Translations under genes and position numbers: made by a program
Notes under the pieces: model-generated
The model's input: the letters and a program-made list of their open reading frames with translations, nothing else
What the model was told of the DNA's origin: nothing
Databases searched by the model: none
NCBI GenBank assembly: GCA_001799845.1
Contig: MGUG01000058.1
Coordinates: 1 to 40,719 of the forward strand
From: Elusimicrobia bacterium GWC2_64_44
GTDB lineage: Bacteria > Elusimicrobiota > Elusimicrobia > Elusimicrobiales > UBA9959
Direction: 5' to 3'
Length of the DNA stretch: 40,719 bases
Shown: piece after piece, positions 17,305-26,217 of the stretch
Numbering within the stretch: the stretch's first letter is position 1
How the letters are laid out: every line of letters begins with the position of its first letter

Positions 17305-18753
17305 ATGCTGAGCTATATCTTCGCCTTCGTGCTGGGCCTGGCCCCGGCGCTGCAATCCGTTTTCGACCTGCCGCTGCAGCTCGCGCTGCAGCGGGGACTG
17401 TTGCTGGCCTGCCTGGTCTGGGCGGCGCTGCGCGCGCACCGCGGCGGGCTGCCGGCGGCGCTGGGTGCGCGCCCGCAGCGGCTGCTCTGGGCGGCGGCCG
17501 GTCTTTCCCTCGCCGCGCTGCTGGCCAGCCCTTTCCGGGGGCAGGTCTTCGGCGAATGGGGAAATTTCGCGGCCGGGCTGCTGATCTTCGTCTTCGCCTC
17601 TTTCCTTAATAAAGAGGAGCGCGGCCGGGTGGAGGCGGCGGCGCTGGCCGGCGCCTGGCTGGTCTTCGCGCTGGCCCTGGTGCAGGCCTTCGCGCTTAAA
17701 AATTTCCACGACCGCCCGCCGCTCACCAACCTTAACGCGCTGGCGCTGTACGCGGTTATGATCTTCCCGCTGGCGCTCGAGCGCAAGAGCCGCTGGCCGC
17801 TCGCGGCCGCGATGCTGGTGCTGGTCATCTGGACGCAGTCGCTGGGCGCGGCGCTGGCCGGCCTGGCCGCCGCGGGCTATTACGCCGCGTCGCGCCCCGC
17901 CGGCGCGGTGAAGGGCAGCGGCTGGCTGCTGGCGGCGCTCGGCGCCGCGGCCGTCGGGGTGCTCTGGGTGCTGCAGGCCGACTCGCTCGCCGGCCGCCTG
18001 ACCTGGTGGCGCGGAGCCTGGGACATGTTCCTGGCCCGCCCGCTCGCCGGCTTCGGCCACGCTTCCTACAGCTGGGCGCAGGCCGCCTTCCTCCCCGATG
18101 GCGCCTTTAGGGAGCGCTCGATCTACGCGCATAACTATTACCTCGAGTTCCTCGCCGAGAACGGTCTGCCCGCTGCGCTGGCCTGGTTCATCACCGTCTT
18201 CGCCGCGGTGCGCGCCAAAGCCGGCCTCGCCAAGTATTCGCTGATAGCGGCGCTGGCCCATTCGCTGATGGATTTCGGTCTCTCCGTGCCGGCCAACTTC
18301 TGGCTGTTCTGCTTCCTCCTCTCTTCGCCCGCCGCAGAGGAGGCCGCGCCGCGCCCGTCGCGCCGCGCCGGCGCCGCCGCGCTGGGCCTGGCCGCCCTGC
18401 TGCTGGCCGCGCTGCTGGCGCTGGACCTGCGCACGCTGGCCTTCGAGCGCGCCGGCCGCCGGGCGCTGGTTGCGGCGAGCGCTAACGATCTGCCCGGAGC
18501 CGAGGAGGCCCTGCGGCCCGAGCTGCGCCCGGGCCTGTTCAGGGGGCGTTCGCTGGAACTGCTGGGCCGGCTCAGTCTTAACGACCATAGCGCCCCGGCC
18601 GGCTACCGCTCCGCCGCTTATTACGAGGAGGCGCTGCTGGAGAACCCCTACGGCCCTGCCGCCTGGGGGGGCCTGCGCCGCATCTACTCCCAGCCCGGCC
18701 TCGAGCGCGCGGCCGCGGGGCTGGAGCGCCGGCGGCGGGAGGTCTTTAAATGA
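17305..18753 (+). CDS. O-antigen ligase/polymerase-like membrane protein 1
   Basis: This 482-residue polytopic protein has about ten or more alanine/leucine-rich membrane helices up to residue 375. The Wzy_C/WaaL-type periplasmic loop is seen as RLTWWRGAWDMFLARPLAGFG (at about 231-251) and YAHNYYLEFLAENG (at about 273-286), with the conserved arginine and histidine. Family members transfer or polymerise lipid-linked glycans onto lipid A or protein, for example pilin O-oligosaccharyltransferases. The C-terminal soluble part (380-482) looks like a degenerate TPR domain. No Shine-Dalgarno precedes the ATG, which sits at the end of the pilQ terminator. It overlaps the next gene by 4 bases. Confidence 0.82.
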   Translation: MLSYIFAFVLGLAPALQSVFDLPLQLALQRGLLLACLVWAALRAHRGGLPAALGARPQRLLWAAAGLSLAALLASPFRGQVFGEWGNFAAGLLIFVFASFLNKEERGRVEAAALAGAWLVFALALVQAFALKNFHDRPPLTNLNALALYAVMIFPLALERKSRWPLAAAMLVLVIWTQSLGAALAGLAAAGYYAASRPAGAVKGSGWLLAALGAAAVGVLWVLQADSLAGRLTWWRGAWDMFLARPLAGFGHASYSWAQAAFLPDGAFRERSIYAHNYYLEFLAENGLPAALAWFITVFAAVRAKAGLAKYSLIAALAHSLMDFGLSVPANFWLFCFLLSSPAAEEAAPRPSRRAGAAALGLAALLLAALLALDLRTLAFERAGRRALVAASANDLPGAEEALRPELRPGLFRGRSLELLGRLSLNDHSAPAGYRSAAYYEEALLENPYGPAAWGGLRRIYSQPGLERAAAGLERRRREVFK

Positions 18754-20381
18754 CGCGCCCCGCCTGGCTGGAGCGCTCGCCCGCCTACGCGCCGGCTTTC
18801 CTGCTGGTCTTCGCGGCCGCGGCCGGAGGGCTGCGCACCCCGGGGACCTGGCTGCTGTTCGGGACCCTGTACCTCGCCTGGACGGCGCTGCGGCCCGGCG
18901 GGCTAGCGGCGGCCGGCCAGGAGGCCGCGCTGCTCTTCTTCGGGTGGCTGGGCGCCGCGGCCCTCTTCTCGCCGGAGCCGGGCGTCTCTCTGGCTGCGCT
19001 GGGGCGGTACGGCGTCTGCGCGCTGGTCTTCTTTTCGGCCGCCGGAGGAGCTGGCGGGGAGAAAGGCTGGCTGCGGGCCCTTTATGGCCTGGCCGCCTCG
19101 GGCGCCGCGGTATTGCTCTATGAAAAGCTCGCCTCCGGCCACGTGTACGGGCTGATAGGGAAAAATCCCAATTACTCCGCCGCTTTCTGCGCGGCCGCCT
19201 TTGCCCCGGCCGTCCTGGCGCTGGCCGGCGCCGGAGAGAAAAAAGACCGACTGCTCTACGGCGCCCTGGCCGCGCTGCTGGCCGCCGGCGTGGCCGCCTC
19301 GGGGTCGCGCGGCGCGCTGCTGGCGGCCTTCGCGGCCGCCGCTTGCGGCTTAGGGCTTACCAGGCGCTGGCGCTGGCTCGGGGGCCTGCTGTTGCTGGCG
19401 GCGCTCGCCGCGGTCCTGTTGCCCTCGGCCGCGCTGGAAACCGCGCTTAAACTGGAAGACCCGCGCGCCTTCTCCCGCCCGCAGCTCTGGGGCTCAGCGC
19501 TGAACGCGGCGGCCGCGTCGCCGCTGCTGGGCTGGGGCCCGGGCCGCGTCGCCGCCGCCTTCGAACTGTTCAAGTTCCCATTCTTCGACGGGGTTTCCTA
19601 TTACGGGCACGGCACGCTGCACGCGCACAGCGAATTCCTGAACCTGGCCGCCGAGGCCGGCTTCCCGGCGGCCCTGCTCTTGCTGCTCGCCGTCCTGCAG
19701 GCGGGGCTTTCCGGCTGGAAGGCGCGCCTGCCTTACCTGCTGGCCGCGCTGGCCGCGCTGCTGCAGGGCGCGGTGGACATGATCTTCTATTCGGGCGCGG
19801 TCTCGCTGCTGTTCTGGGGCTCGCTCGGTTTCGCCGCCGCCGGCGCTCCGGCCGCGGGCGGGCGGAAACTTAAGATCTGGCTGGCCGCCGCCGCCCTGCT
19901 CTGCCTGCTCGCGCCTTACGCCGGCAGGCTGGCCCGCGGCCCAGGCGCCGCGGACCTCGCGCGCGGCGAAAGCCGGCTCAGCCCCGTAGTGGCGCTGGCG
20001 CTGGCCCGCTCCGCCCAGGCCGCTTCCCCGACGAACGCACTGCCGGTGGCCGAAGAAGGCTACGCCCGGGCCGCGTCGGGCGACCTGGCCGGGGCGGCCG
20101 GCGCTTTCGGGCGCGCGCTCGACCTGGAGCCGGGCTTCGACGCCGCCCGCGTGGCCCTGGCCGGCGCTTACGCCCGGGCCGGGGACTACGCCTCCGCCTG
20201 CGCCGTCCTCGCCGGAGGCCCCGCCGTGCGGGGCGCGCCGCCGGCGCTGAGCCCGTACGACCGCGCCCTGATGGATTTCGACCGGCAGGCCGCCGGCAAG
20301 CTGGAAAAAGAATGCGTGAAAAAGAAAGCTGGAGCCGCTACTGCAGCTTCCCCGAAACAGCGCTCGAAGGCAACGAAGTAA
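18750..20381 (+). CDS. O-antigen ligase/polymerase-like membrane protein 2 with TPR tail
   Basis: The 543-residue protein has the same architecture as the gene before it. It has about a dozen membrane helices, the segment GLIGKNPNYSAAFCA, the GSRGALLAA helix, the loop FSRPQLWGSALNAAAASPLLGWGPG and the active-site-like LHAHSEFLNLAAEAG. From about residue 435 come TPR-like repeats (GDLAGAAGAFGRALDLEPGF and ARAGDYASACAVLAG). It is either a WaaL/PglL-type ligase or a Wzy-type polymerase. The pair may have arisen by duplication but has diverged widely. Its lysine-rich end overlaps the next gene by 70 bases. Confidence 0.82.
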   Translation: MTRPAWLERSPAYAPAFLLVFAAAAGGLRTPGTWLLFGTLYLAWTALRPGGLAAAGQEAALLFFGWLGAAALFSPEPGVSLAALGRYGVCALVFFSAAGGAGGEKGWLRALYGLAASGAAVLLYEKLASGHVYGLIGKNPNYSAAFCAAAFAPAVLALAGAGEKKDRLLYGALAALLAAGVAASGSRGALLAAFAAAACGLGLTRRWRWLGGLLLLAALAAVLLPSAALETALKLEDPRAFSRPQLWGSALNAAAASPLLGWGPGRVAAAFELFKFPFFDGVSYYGHGTLHAHSEFLNLAAEAGFPAALLLLLAVLQAGLSGWKARLPYLLAALAALLQGAVDMIFYSGAVSLLFWGSLGFAAAGAPAAGGRKLKIWLAAAALLCLLAPYAGRLARGPGAADLARGESRLSPVVALALARSAQAASPTNALPVAEEGYARAASGDLAGAAGAFGRALDLEPGFDAARVALAGAYARAGDYASACAVLAGGPAVRGAPPALSPYDRALMDFDRQAAGKLEKECVKKKAGAATAASPKQRSKATK

Positions 20382-21466
20382 CGCTGCTGAAAGACGGGGA
20401 AGAAGCCTGGCCCGCGATGCTCTCCGAGATAGAGGGCGCGCGGCGCTCAGTGCTGCTGGAATTCTACTCCTTCTCCGACGACTCGGCCGGCCGCGCCGTG
20501 GGCGCGCTGCTGCGCCGCAAGGCCAAAGAGGGCGTGGCGGTCTACCTGCTCTACGATTCGGTCGGCTCCATCTCCACCGACAGGAAATTCTTCCTGGCGC
20601 TGGCCGCGGCCGGGGTGAAGGTGGCCGAGTTCCGCCCGGTCATCTACTGGAAGCCCTACTGGAACTGGATCAAGCGCGACCACCGCAAGACGGTCTGCGT
20701 CGACGGGCGCTGCGCCTTCGCGGGCGGCTTCAATATCACCGAGAGCGACGCCCCGCGCTCCATGGGCGGGCGCGGCTGGAAGGATACCTCCGCCCGCGTC
20801 TGCGGGCCCGCGGCCGCGGCGATAGAGCGGCTGTTCTGGGAATCCTGGGCGGCCTCCACGCCGGTGGACGGCAAATCCTCTCCGGCGCTGCCGGTGGCCG
20901 AGCCGGGCCCGGCCGGCAACAAGCGCGCCCTGGTACTTTCTGCCGGCGGCTTCCGCAGCGTGCGCTCCATCCGGCGCAGCTACGTCTACGCCATGGAGCG
21001 CGCGCTGGACCATATTTACATCACCAACGCCTATTTCCTGCCGGACAAGCTGGTGCTGCGCCGGCTGGCGGCCGCCGCGCGGCGCGGCGTAGACGTGCGC
21101 ATCATCGGCCCCAAGGAGACCGACCACCCTTATGTCCGGTGGGCCGCGTGGTCCGCCTTCGGCCGGCTTATCAAAAGCGGCGTCAAGGTTTACGAGTGGC
21201 AGGGCGCGATCCTGCATTCCAAGACCGCGGTGATAGACGGGACCTGGTCCTCGGTGGGCAGCCACAACCTGGACCACCGCTCCCTGCATTACAACCTGGA
21301 AGTCAACGTTAACGTTTATGACAGGTCCTTCGGCGCGGCGCTGGCGCGCGTCTTCAGGGACGATCTTAAGAATTCGAAACAGGTCACGCTCGACGACGTG
21401 CGCGGCCGGCCGCTGATGGCCAAGGCCGTCTCGCGCCTGCTCTACCTGTTCCGCTCCTGGGCCTGA
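20312..21466 (+). CDS. Cardiolipin synthase-like phospholipase D family protein
   Basis: This 384-residue protein has two PLD catalytic motifs: HRKxxxxD at about 124-131, followed by GRCAFAGGFNI, and HSKxxxxD at about 302-309, followed by GSHNLDHRSLHYNLE. The pair forms the active site of cardiolipin synthases, which join phospholipid head groups. There are no N-terminal membrane helices, as in ClsB-type enzymes. The start at 20312 lies inside the end of the previous gene (70-base overlap). No other in-frame ATG occurs before residue 36, so this start is likely. Its stop overlaps the next ATG (TGATG). Confidence 0.9.
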   Translation: MREKESWSRYCSFPETALEGNEVTLLKDGEEAWPAMLSEIEGARRSVLLEFYSFSDDSAGRAVGALLRRKAKEGVAVYLLYDSVGSISTDRKFFLALAAAGVKVAEFRPVIYWKPYWNWIKRDHRKTVCVDGRCAFAGGFNITESDAPRSMGGRGWKDTSARVCGPAAAAIERLFWESWAASTPVDGKSSPALPVAEPGPAGNKRALVLSAGGFRSVRSIRRSYVYAMERALDHIYITNAYFLPDKLVLRRLAAAARRGVDVRIIGPKETDHPYVRWAAWSAFGRLIKSGVKVYEWQGAILHSKTAVIDGTWSSVGSHNLDHRSLHYNLEVNVNVYDRSFGAALARVFRDDLKNSKQVTLDDVRGRPLMAKAVSRLLYLFRSWA

Positions 21467-22863
21467 TGAAAATAATCTTCCTGCTTTTCCTCGCCGCTCT
21501 TACGCCCGCTATCCGGGCGCAGGAGCTCGCGCCGCAGAGCGCCTCCGCCGACGAGGCCGCCGCCGTGGCCAACAAGCTGATGACCAGTTTGTTCTTCCGC
21601 GGCGAGGTGGCCGACAAGATACTGGACTCCGGCGAGGCCGGCCGCCTGGTGAACCTCGACGGCGTGGAGACCAACGCCGAGGCGCGCGGCCTGCTGATAA
21701 CCTGGATCCGCCGCAACCCCGACAAGGCGGCCCAGCTCTACCTGAACCTGAAGGGCGCCGGGGGCAAGGTACACACGGCCATCGAGACGCGCGAGATGAC
21801 CTGGGAGTTCAACCCTGCCTTCCTCGAGGCCATCAAGGCGCTCAACGCGGCGGCCGGCAGCTCTTCCGTGTCGCGCGAGGCCATGGAGATAGCCGCCCGG
21901 CGGCTCTACGGCGGCTCGCGCGAAGAGGCGGACAGCCCCGTGATCAAGGACGGCGGCGGGAAGGCCGGCGGCAAGGGGCTCAAGCGCGAGGATTTCGCCG
22001 ACTACCGCCTGAACAGGGACGCGCTGGGCGCGGAGCTCTCCCGGGCCGCGGGCTGGATGGACGCGGCGCGGCCGGAGGCGGTGCGCCTGAACCTCGGCGG
22101 CTCTTACGGGGCCGCGCTCTCTATTTACCAGGAATTCGTGGTGGCCGCGGCTTCGCTCAAGGGGCGGGCTGCCATGACGGCGCTGGAGTCTGAACGCCTG
22201 GAAACCCTGCGCTCTGCTCTCCGCTCGTCGCTGGGCGCGCTGGCTCTGCGCGCGCGCATTGCCGAGCTGGCCGCCGCCGAGGCCGCCCTGACCGCCGCGC
22301 GCGGCGAACCGGGGAGCGCAGCTCTGCTGGCGGCCCTGGGCAAGCTCAGGGCCGAGTTAGAGGGGTTGGCCGCGCAGGCTGAGTCCGGCCGCGCCGGAGC
22401 GAAAGAAGTGGCCGGCCTGGTGAACGCGGCTGAAGGAAAATTTGCCGGGGTGTATTTGGTCTACTCCGCCTACGACGGGCTGCTGAGCCTCAAGCGGCGC
22501 TCAGCGCCCGGGGCCTTCTCCTGCCTCTACGATTACGCCGCCTGGCGCTACCTCGCGGCCTACTTCCCGGGCTCGCCCTACCCCAAAGCGCGCGCCGAGC
22601 TGACGGCCGCCGCGGGGGCGCTGGACGGAGCGCTGGCCAAGGCCGGCGACGGAGACCTGCCCGGCGCGCTGGCCGCAGCCGACCCGGCCCGCCTGGAGGC
22701 CGCCGCGGCGCAGCTGCGCTCCTCCTCTTCCTTCTACCGCGCCGCCCAATTCTTCGGCTGGGGCCTGTTCTTCAGGCCGGTGGAGCTGAAAGTGCTGCCC
22801 GCCAAACCCCGCCCCGCCTTCCGCCCGGCCCTGACCATAGCTGAACTTAATAGGGGACGCTGA
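21466..22863 (+). CDS. Secreted alanine-rich helical protein of unknown function
   Basis: The 465-residue protein has a clear signal peptide (MKIIFLLFLAALTPAIRAQ, cut near residue 18). The rest is mostly alpha-helical, rich in Ala, Leu, Glu and Arg, with probable coiled-coil or TPR-like stretches around 240-330. A short glycine/lysine-rich low-complexity segment lies at about 163-175. I recognise no domain. It is translationally coupled to the phospholipase D gene and may be a periplasmic or envelope partner of the glycan/lipid genes upstream. Confidence 0.75.
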   Translation: MKIIFLLFLAALTPAIRAQELAPQSASADEAAAVANKLMTSLFFRGEVADKILDSGEAGRLVNLDGVETNAEARGLLITWIRRNPDKAAQLYLNLKGAGGKVHTAIETREMTWEFNPAFLEAIKALNAAAGSSSVSREAMEIAARRLYGGSREEADSPVIKDGGGKAGGKGLKREDFADYRLNRDALGAELSRAAGWMDAARPEAVRLNLGGSYGAALSIYQEFVVAAASLKGRAAMTALESERLETLRSALRSSLGALALRARIAELAAAEAALTAARGEPGSAALLAALGKLRAELEGLAAQAESGRAGAKEVAGLVNAAEGKFAGVYLVYSAYDGLLSLKRRSAPGAFSCLYDYAAWRYLAAYFPGSPYPKARAELTAAAGALDGALAKAGDGDLPGALAAADPARLEAAAAQLRSSSSFYRAAQFFGWGLFFRPVELKVLPAKPRPAFRPALTIAELNRGR

Positions 22864-22882
22864 TTCCTAATTCCTAATTAAA

Positions 22883-23566
22883 ATGAAAAAACTCTATATC
22901 TTTTCTTACGGGCTCTATCCCGGCCAGGTCACGCTGGAGACGCTGGCCGCCATGAAAGAATGCGGCGCGGTCTACACGCATTGCCTCGACGCGGCTACCG
23001 CGGCGCGCTTCGCCGGGCTGGCGCCGGGGCTGAAACTTAATACCGGCTTAAGCCGGGAGGCTACGGCGAAAGCGGCCGTCGCCGCGCTCTCCAAGTTCGA
23101 CACGGTCGGCTTCCTTACCTACGGCAACCCGCTGTTCCTCAACCAGACCGCGGCCGAGGTGATGAAAGCCGCCGCCGCGAAGAAAGCCGCCGTACGCGTC
23201 TTCGCCGCGGTCTCCTCGTTCGACACACTCGTAAATCTTTTTAACCTTAACAAGTTTTCGCCGCGCGGCCTGCGCGTGGTGGACGCCGCGGCCTCCATAG
23301 ATGCGCCGCACTTCACGCCGGAGATGGACACGCTGATCTTCGTCCCCGACGTGCTGAACCTGAAGTCCAACGCCGCCGCGAAGAAGAAATTCCTCGCCGC
23401 CGCCAAAGCCGCCTACCCGCCCTCTGCCCCCGCCTACCTCGCCGACTGCGCCTCCATCTCCGCCGCCGAAGCCAAAGTAATAAAAGGCACCGTCGGCGCC
23501 CTCGCCTCCCTGCTGAAAAAAGTAAACGAGCGTCATACCCTCTTTCTTCCCGCCGTAAAAAAATAA
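22883..23566 (+). CDS. Putative tetrapyrrole-methylase-fold (SAM-dependent) protein
   Basis: The 227-residue protein resembles the stand-alone tetrapyrrole (corrin/porphyrin) methylase domain found at the N-terminus of YabN/MazG-like proteins: an initial strand YIFSYGLYPGQVTLETLAAMKECGAVY, a central VGFLTYGNPLFLNQTA (the GxPxxF-like loop that cups SAM), and FAAVSSFDTLVNLFNLNKF. The C-terminal half is lysine/alanine-rich. The precise family is uncertain and the substrate unknown. No cobalamin or haem gene is nearby. There is no Shine-Dalgarno, and the leader between 22864 and 22882 repeats TTCCTAA. The reading frame is clean with neighbour-like codon use. Confidence 0.6.
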   Translation: MKKLYIFSYGLYPGQVTLETLAAMKECGAVYTHCLDAATAARFAGLAPGLKLNTGLSREATAKAAVAALSKFDTVGFLTYGNPLFLNQTAAEVMKAAAAKKAAVRVFAAVSSFDTLVNLFNLNKFSPRGLRVVDAAASIDAPHFTPEMDTLIFVPDVLNLKSNAAAKKKFLAAAKAAYPPSAPAYLADCASISAAEAKVIKGTVGALASLLKKVNERHTLFLPAVKK

Positions 23567-23585
23567 AGGCCGCCCTCAGGCGGCC
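23556..23585 (-). terminator. Intrinsic terminator of the uvrD-nudix operon
   Basis: GGCCGCC (23568-23574) and GGCGGCC (23579-23585) flank a 4-base loop. On the minus strand the stem is followed by TTTATTTTTTT, a good termination signal for the operon ending at 23609. On the plus strand no T-run follows, so it works mainly in one direction. It overlaps the last codons of the convergent gene. Confidence 0.8.
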
Positions 23586-23608
23586 GTTCTGCGGGAAAAG
23601 CGCGGGTC

Positions 23609-24022
23609 CTACATTTTCTTTAAAAGGTCCAGCAGCTCCAGGTCGCTGACATAGGCCATTTCGCGCTCGGCTTCTTCCAGGGTCATCCAGCGGGCTTCCA
23701 GCACCTCGTCGGGGGTGGTGGGGATGCCGTCGCCCCCGGCGCGTTTTACCAGGAACCAGCGGACGTCCTTGTCCACCTCGGTGCTGCCGCGCACGAAGGA
23801 ATAGCGGGCGGTGTAGAGGTCCGAAAGTATCTCGCAGTCCCAGCCTGTCTCTTCCAGCACCTCGCGCAGCGCCGCCTGCTCGGCGGTCTCGCCGGGATCG
23901 AGGTGGCCCTTGGGGAAGGTCCAGACCTCTTCGCCCTTGAGGTTGCGCATTTTGATGGCCAGTACGCGGCCGTCCTCGAAGATTATCCCGCCGGCGGAAT
24001 GTTCTTTGGCGGTTTCGGCCAT
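23609..24022 (-). CDS. Nudix hydrolase
   Basis: This 137-residue single-domain Nudix protein has a complete Nudix box, from GHLDPGE through REVLEETGW (pattern Gx5Ex7REUxEExGU) at about 39-61. The box binds the metal and cleaves nucleoside diphosphates linked to another moiety. WTFPKGH just before the box is typical of the bis(5'-nucleosyl)-tetraphosphatase/Ap4A-type or DIPP-type group, but the substrate cannot be fixed from motifs. It begins 2 bases after the helicase stop and shares its transcript. A housecleaning role alongside the DNA repair helicase is plausible. Confidence 0.92.
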   Translation of the reverse strand: MAETAKEHSAGGIIFEDGRVLAIKMRNLKGEEVWTFPKGHLDPGETAEQAALREVLEETGWDCEILSDLYTARYSFVRGSTEVDKDVRWFLVKRAGGDGIPTTPDEVLEARWMTLEEAEREMAYVSDLELLDLLKKM

Positions 24023-24024
24023 GG

Positions 24025-26217
24025 CTAGATAGGCTGCAGGGGGGCGTACTTGAGCATGAAGGTCTGCCGCACGCCGCTGTCGAAGACCACGGTCACCTTG
24101 GCGAGCTCGCCGGAGCCGATCTGGTCCACCACGCGGCCGGGGCCGTGCACCGGGTGCATGACCTTGCGGCCTTTGCCCACGCGCGGGATGGACGGCGGCG
24201 GCTGATAGGAAGTGATCACCTGCACGTCTTCCTCGCCCTGCCGCGTCGCCGTTTCTTTGGCGACCTTGCTCTCGAAGATGAAGCGCGAACCCAGATTGGG
24301 ATAGGTGGTGCCGTAGACGCGGCGGGTGTTGGCCCAGGTGAGGAACAAGCGCTGCCGGGCGCGCGTCATTCCCACATAGGCGAGCCGCCGCTCCTCCTCC
24401 AGGTCCTCCTCGGAGGCGTTGGCGGCGTTGATGGGGAAAAGGTTCTCTTCCAGGCCGGTCACGAAGACGGCGGGGAACTCCAGGCCCTTGGCGAGGTGCA
24501 CCGTCATCAGGGTGATGGCGTGCGTGTCGGTATTGAGCTTGTCCACCTGGGAGGACAGCATCACTTCCTCTAAATACTTGTGCAGCGTAGGCGCGGCGCC
24601 GTCGCGCGCGCAGTGCTCCTCGAAGTCCTTCACGGCGTTCACGAGCTCCTGCAAATTGCCCAGGCGCGCGAGCGACTCCTGCGGCTCTTTCTCGGCCAGG
24701 TCCTCGGTCATCTTCCAGTAGCCGGATTTCTCCAGGATATTGGCGAGCATCGCCGAGGGCGTGGCCGAGAACAGGTCGGATTTTACGCCTTCGAGCAGGT
24801 CCAAAAATTCTTTGATGCCGCGCCGCGCGGTGTTGGTGATGTCGGGCACCTGCTCGGCCGAGAGCAGCGCGTCGTAGAGCGGCATCTCCTTCTGGCGCGA
24901 GTAGGCCATCACGCGGTCGAGGGCGGTCTTGCCCACCCCGCGCGCCGGCGTGTTCACCACGCGCAGCAGGCTGATGGTGTCGCCCGGGTTCACGAGGAGC
25001 TTCAGGTAGGCCAGCACGTCCTTAACTTCCTTGCGGTCGTAGAAGCGCACCGAGCCGATGAGCCGGTACGGGATGCGCGCGCGGCGGCAGGCCTCTTCGA
25101 AAGAGCGGCTCTGCGCGTTGGTGCGGTAGAAGACGGCGATATCGTTATAGGTGAAGCTGCCGCGGCCGGTGAGGTGCTTCACCTCGTCGACGATGCCGCG
25201 CGCCTCGTCGTTCTCGTTCTGGTACTCCAGCACCTCGGGCGGGTCGCCGTGGTCGGCCTTGGTCCAGAGGTTCTTGGGGCGGCGGTTGCGGTTATGCTTG
25301 ATGAGCTCGTTGGCGGCGTGCAATATGCGGGCAGTGGAGCGGTAGTTCTCCTCCAGCACCACGGTGAAGGCGTCGGGGAAATCCTTCTCGAACTCCATGA
25401 TATTGCGGATGTCGGCGCCGCGCCAGCCGTAGACGCTCTGGTCGGGGTCGCCCACCACGCAGAGGTTCTTGTGCTTGGCCGAGAGGGTCTTCACCAGCAC
25501 GTACTGCGCGTGGTTGGTGTCCTGGTACTCGTCGACGAGGATGTACTGGAAATTCTCCTGGAAGTAGCTCCGGATCTCCTCTTTCTCGTTCAAGAGCTCC
25601 ACGGTGCGCACGATCAGGTCGCCGAAGTCCATGGCGCCGGCCTCGTTGAGCTTCTTCTGGTAGCGGTGATAGATCTGGGCGGCCTTAAGGCGGGCCGGGT
25701 CGTCGGTGGCCTGGGCGTTGATCAGATAGCTCTGCGCGTCCAGCAAATCGTCTTTGGCGCGCGAGATGATGGAGAGGTACATCGAGGCCTTGTTCTTCTC
25801 CGCCTCGAAGCCGAGCTCTTCCATGGCCAGGCCGATGAGCTTCTTCTGGTCATCGTCGTCGTATATAACGAAATCCTGTTTTATGCCTATCAAGCGCCCG
25901 TGCTGGCGCAGGATGCGCGCGCCGAGCGCGTGGAAGGTGTGTATCCACATGCCGCCGGAGTAGGGCACGAGCTTCCCCACGCGGTGCAGCATCTCCTGCG
26001 CGGCCTTGTTGGTGAAAGTGATGGCGAGCACCCGGGAGGGTGGTATGCCCGAGGCGATGAGCAGGGCGATCTTGGAGGTGAGCGTCTTGGTCTTGCCGGT
26101 GCCGGCGCCGGCGAGGATGAGCAGCGGGCCCGCGAAATACTTAACGGCCTCGTCCTGCTTGGGATTGAGGCCGAGCTGGGGCAGCAGCGTGGGGTTAAGG
26201 TTGAGGTCGAGGCTCAC
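24025..26217 (-). CDS. ATP-dependent DNA helicase UvrD/PcrA
   Basis: This 730-residue superfamily 1A helicase has the Q motif LNPKQDEAV at about 17-25, Walker A AGAGTGKT at 36-43, TFTNKAAQEM (Ia), VDEYQDTN (II), VVGDPDQSVYGWRGA (III), ENYRST (IV), TVHLAKGLEFPAVFV (V) and YVGMTRARQRLFLTWA (VI). It unwinds 3'-5' in excision and mismatch repair and removes proteins from DNA. The last 50 residues contain the KGRKVMHPVHGPGRVV module, a Tudor-like C-terminal domain typical of PcrA, which binds RNA polymerase. The start is GTG with no clear Shine-Dalgarno and an AT-rich TTATAAAAT just upstream, so initiation may be leaderless. Confidence 0.96.
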   Translation of the reverse strand: MSLDLNLNPTLLPQLGLNPKQDEAVKYFAGPLLILAGAGTGKTKTLTSKIALLIASGIPPSRVLAITFTNKAAQEMLHRVGKLVPYSGGMWIHTFHALGARILRQHGRLIGIKQDFVIYDDDDQKKLIGLAMEELGFEAEKNKASMYLSIISRAKDDLLDAQSYLINAQATDDPARLKAAQIYHRYQKKLNEAGAMDFGDLIVRTVELLNEKEEIRSYFQENFQYILVDEYQDTNHAQYVLVKTLSAKHKNLCVVGDPDQSVYGWRGADIRNIMEFEKDFPDAFTVVLEENYRSTARILHAANELIKHNRNRRPKNLWTKADHGDPPEVLEYQNENDEARGIVDEVKHLTGRGSFTYNDIAVFYRTNAQSRSFEEACRRARIPYRLIGSVRFYDRKEVKDVLAYLKLLVNPGDTISLLRVVNTPARGVGKTALDRVMAYSRQKEMPLYDALLSAEQVPDITNTARRGIKEFLDLLEGVKSDLFSATPSAMLANILEKSGYWKMTEDLAEKEPQESLARLGNLQELVNAVKDFEEHCARDGAAPTLHKYLEEVMLSSQVDKLNTDTHAITLMTVHLAKGLEFPAVFVTGLEENLFPINAANASEEDLEEERRLAYVGMTRARQRLFLTWANTRRVYGTTYPNLGSRFIFESKVAKETATRQGEEDVQVITSYQPPPSIPRVGKGRKVMHPVHGPGRVVDQIGSGELAKVTVVFDSGVRQTFMLKYAPLQPI

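Noticed and set aside
15343..18588. Very long open frame (over 1000 codons) on the minus strand opposite pilQ and the first ligase gene
   Set aside because: Repetitive Arg/Gly/Gln-rich translation without domains, caused by high GC at third positions of the real plus-strand genes.
22883..23566. Borosin-type RiPP cluster
   Set aside because: No precursor peptide or fused core sequence is visible next to the methylase-fold protein.
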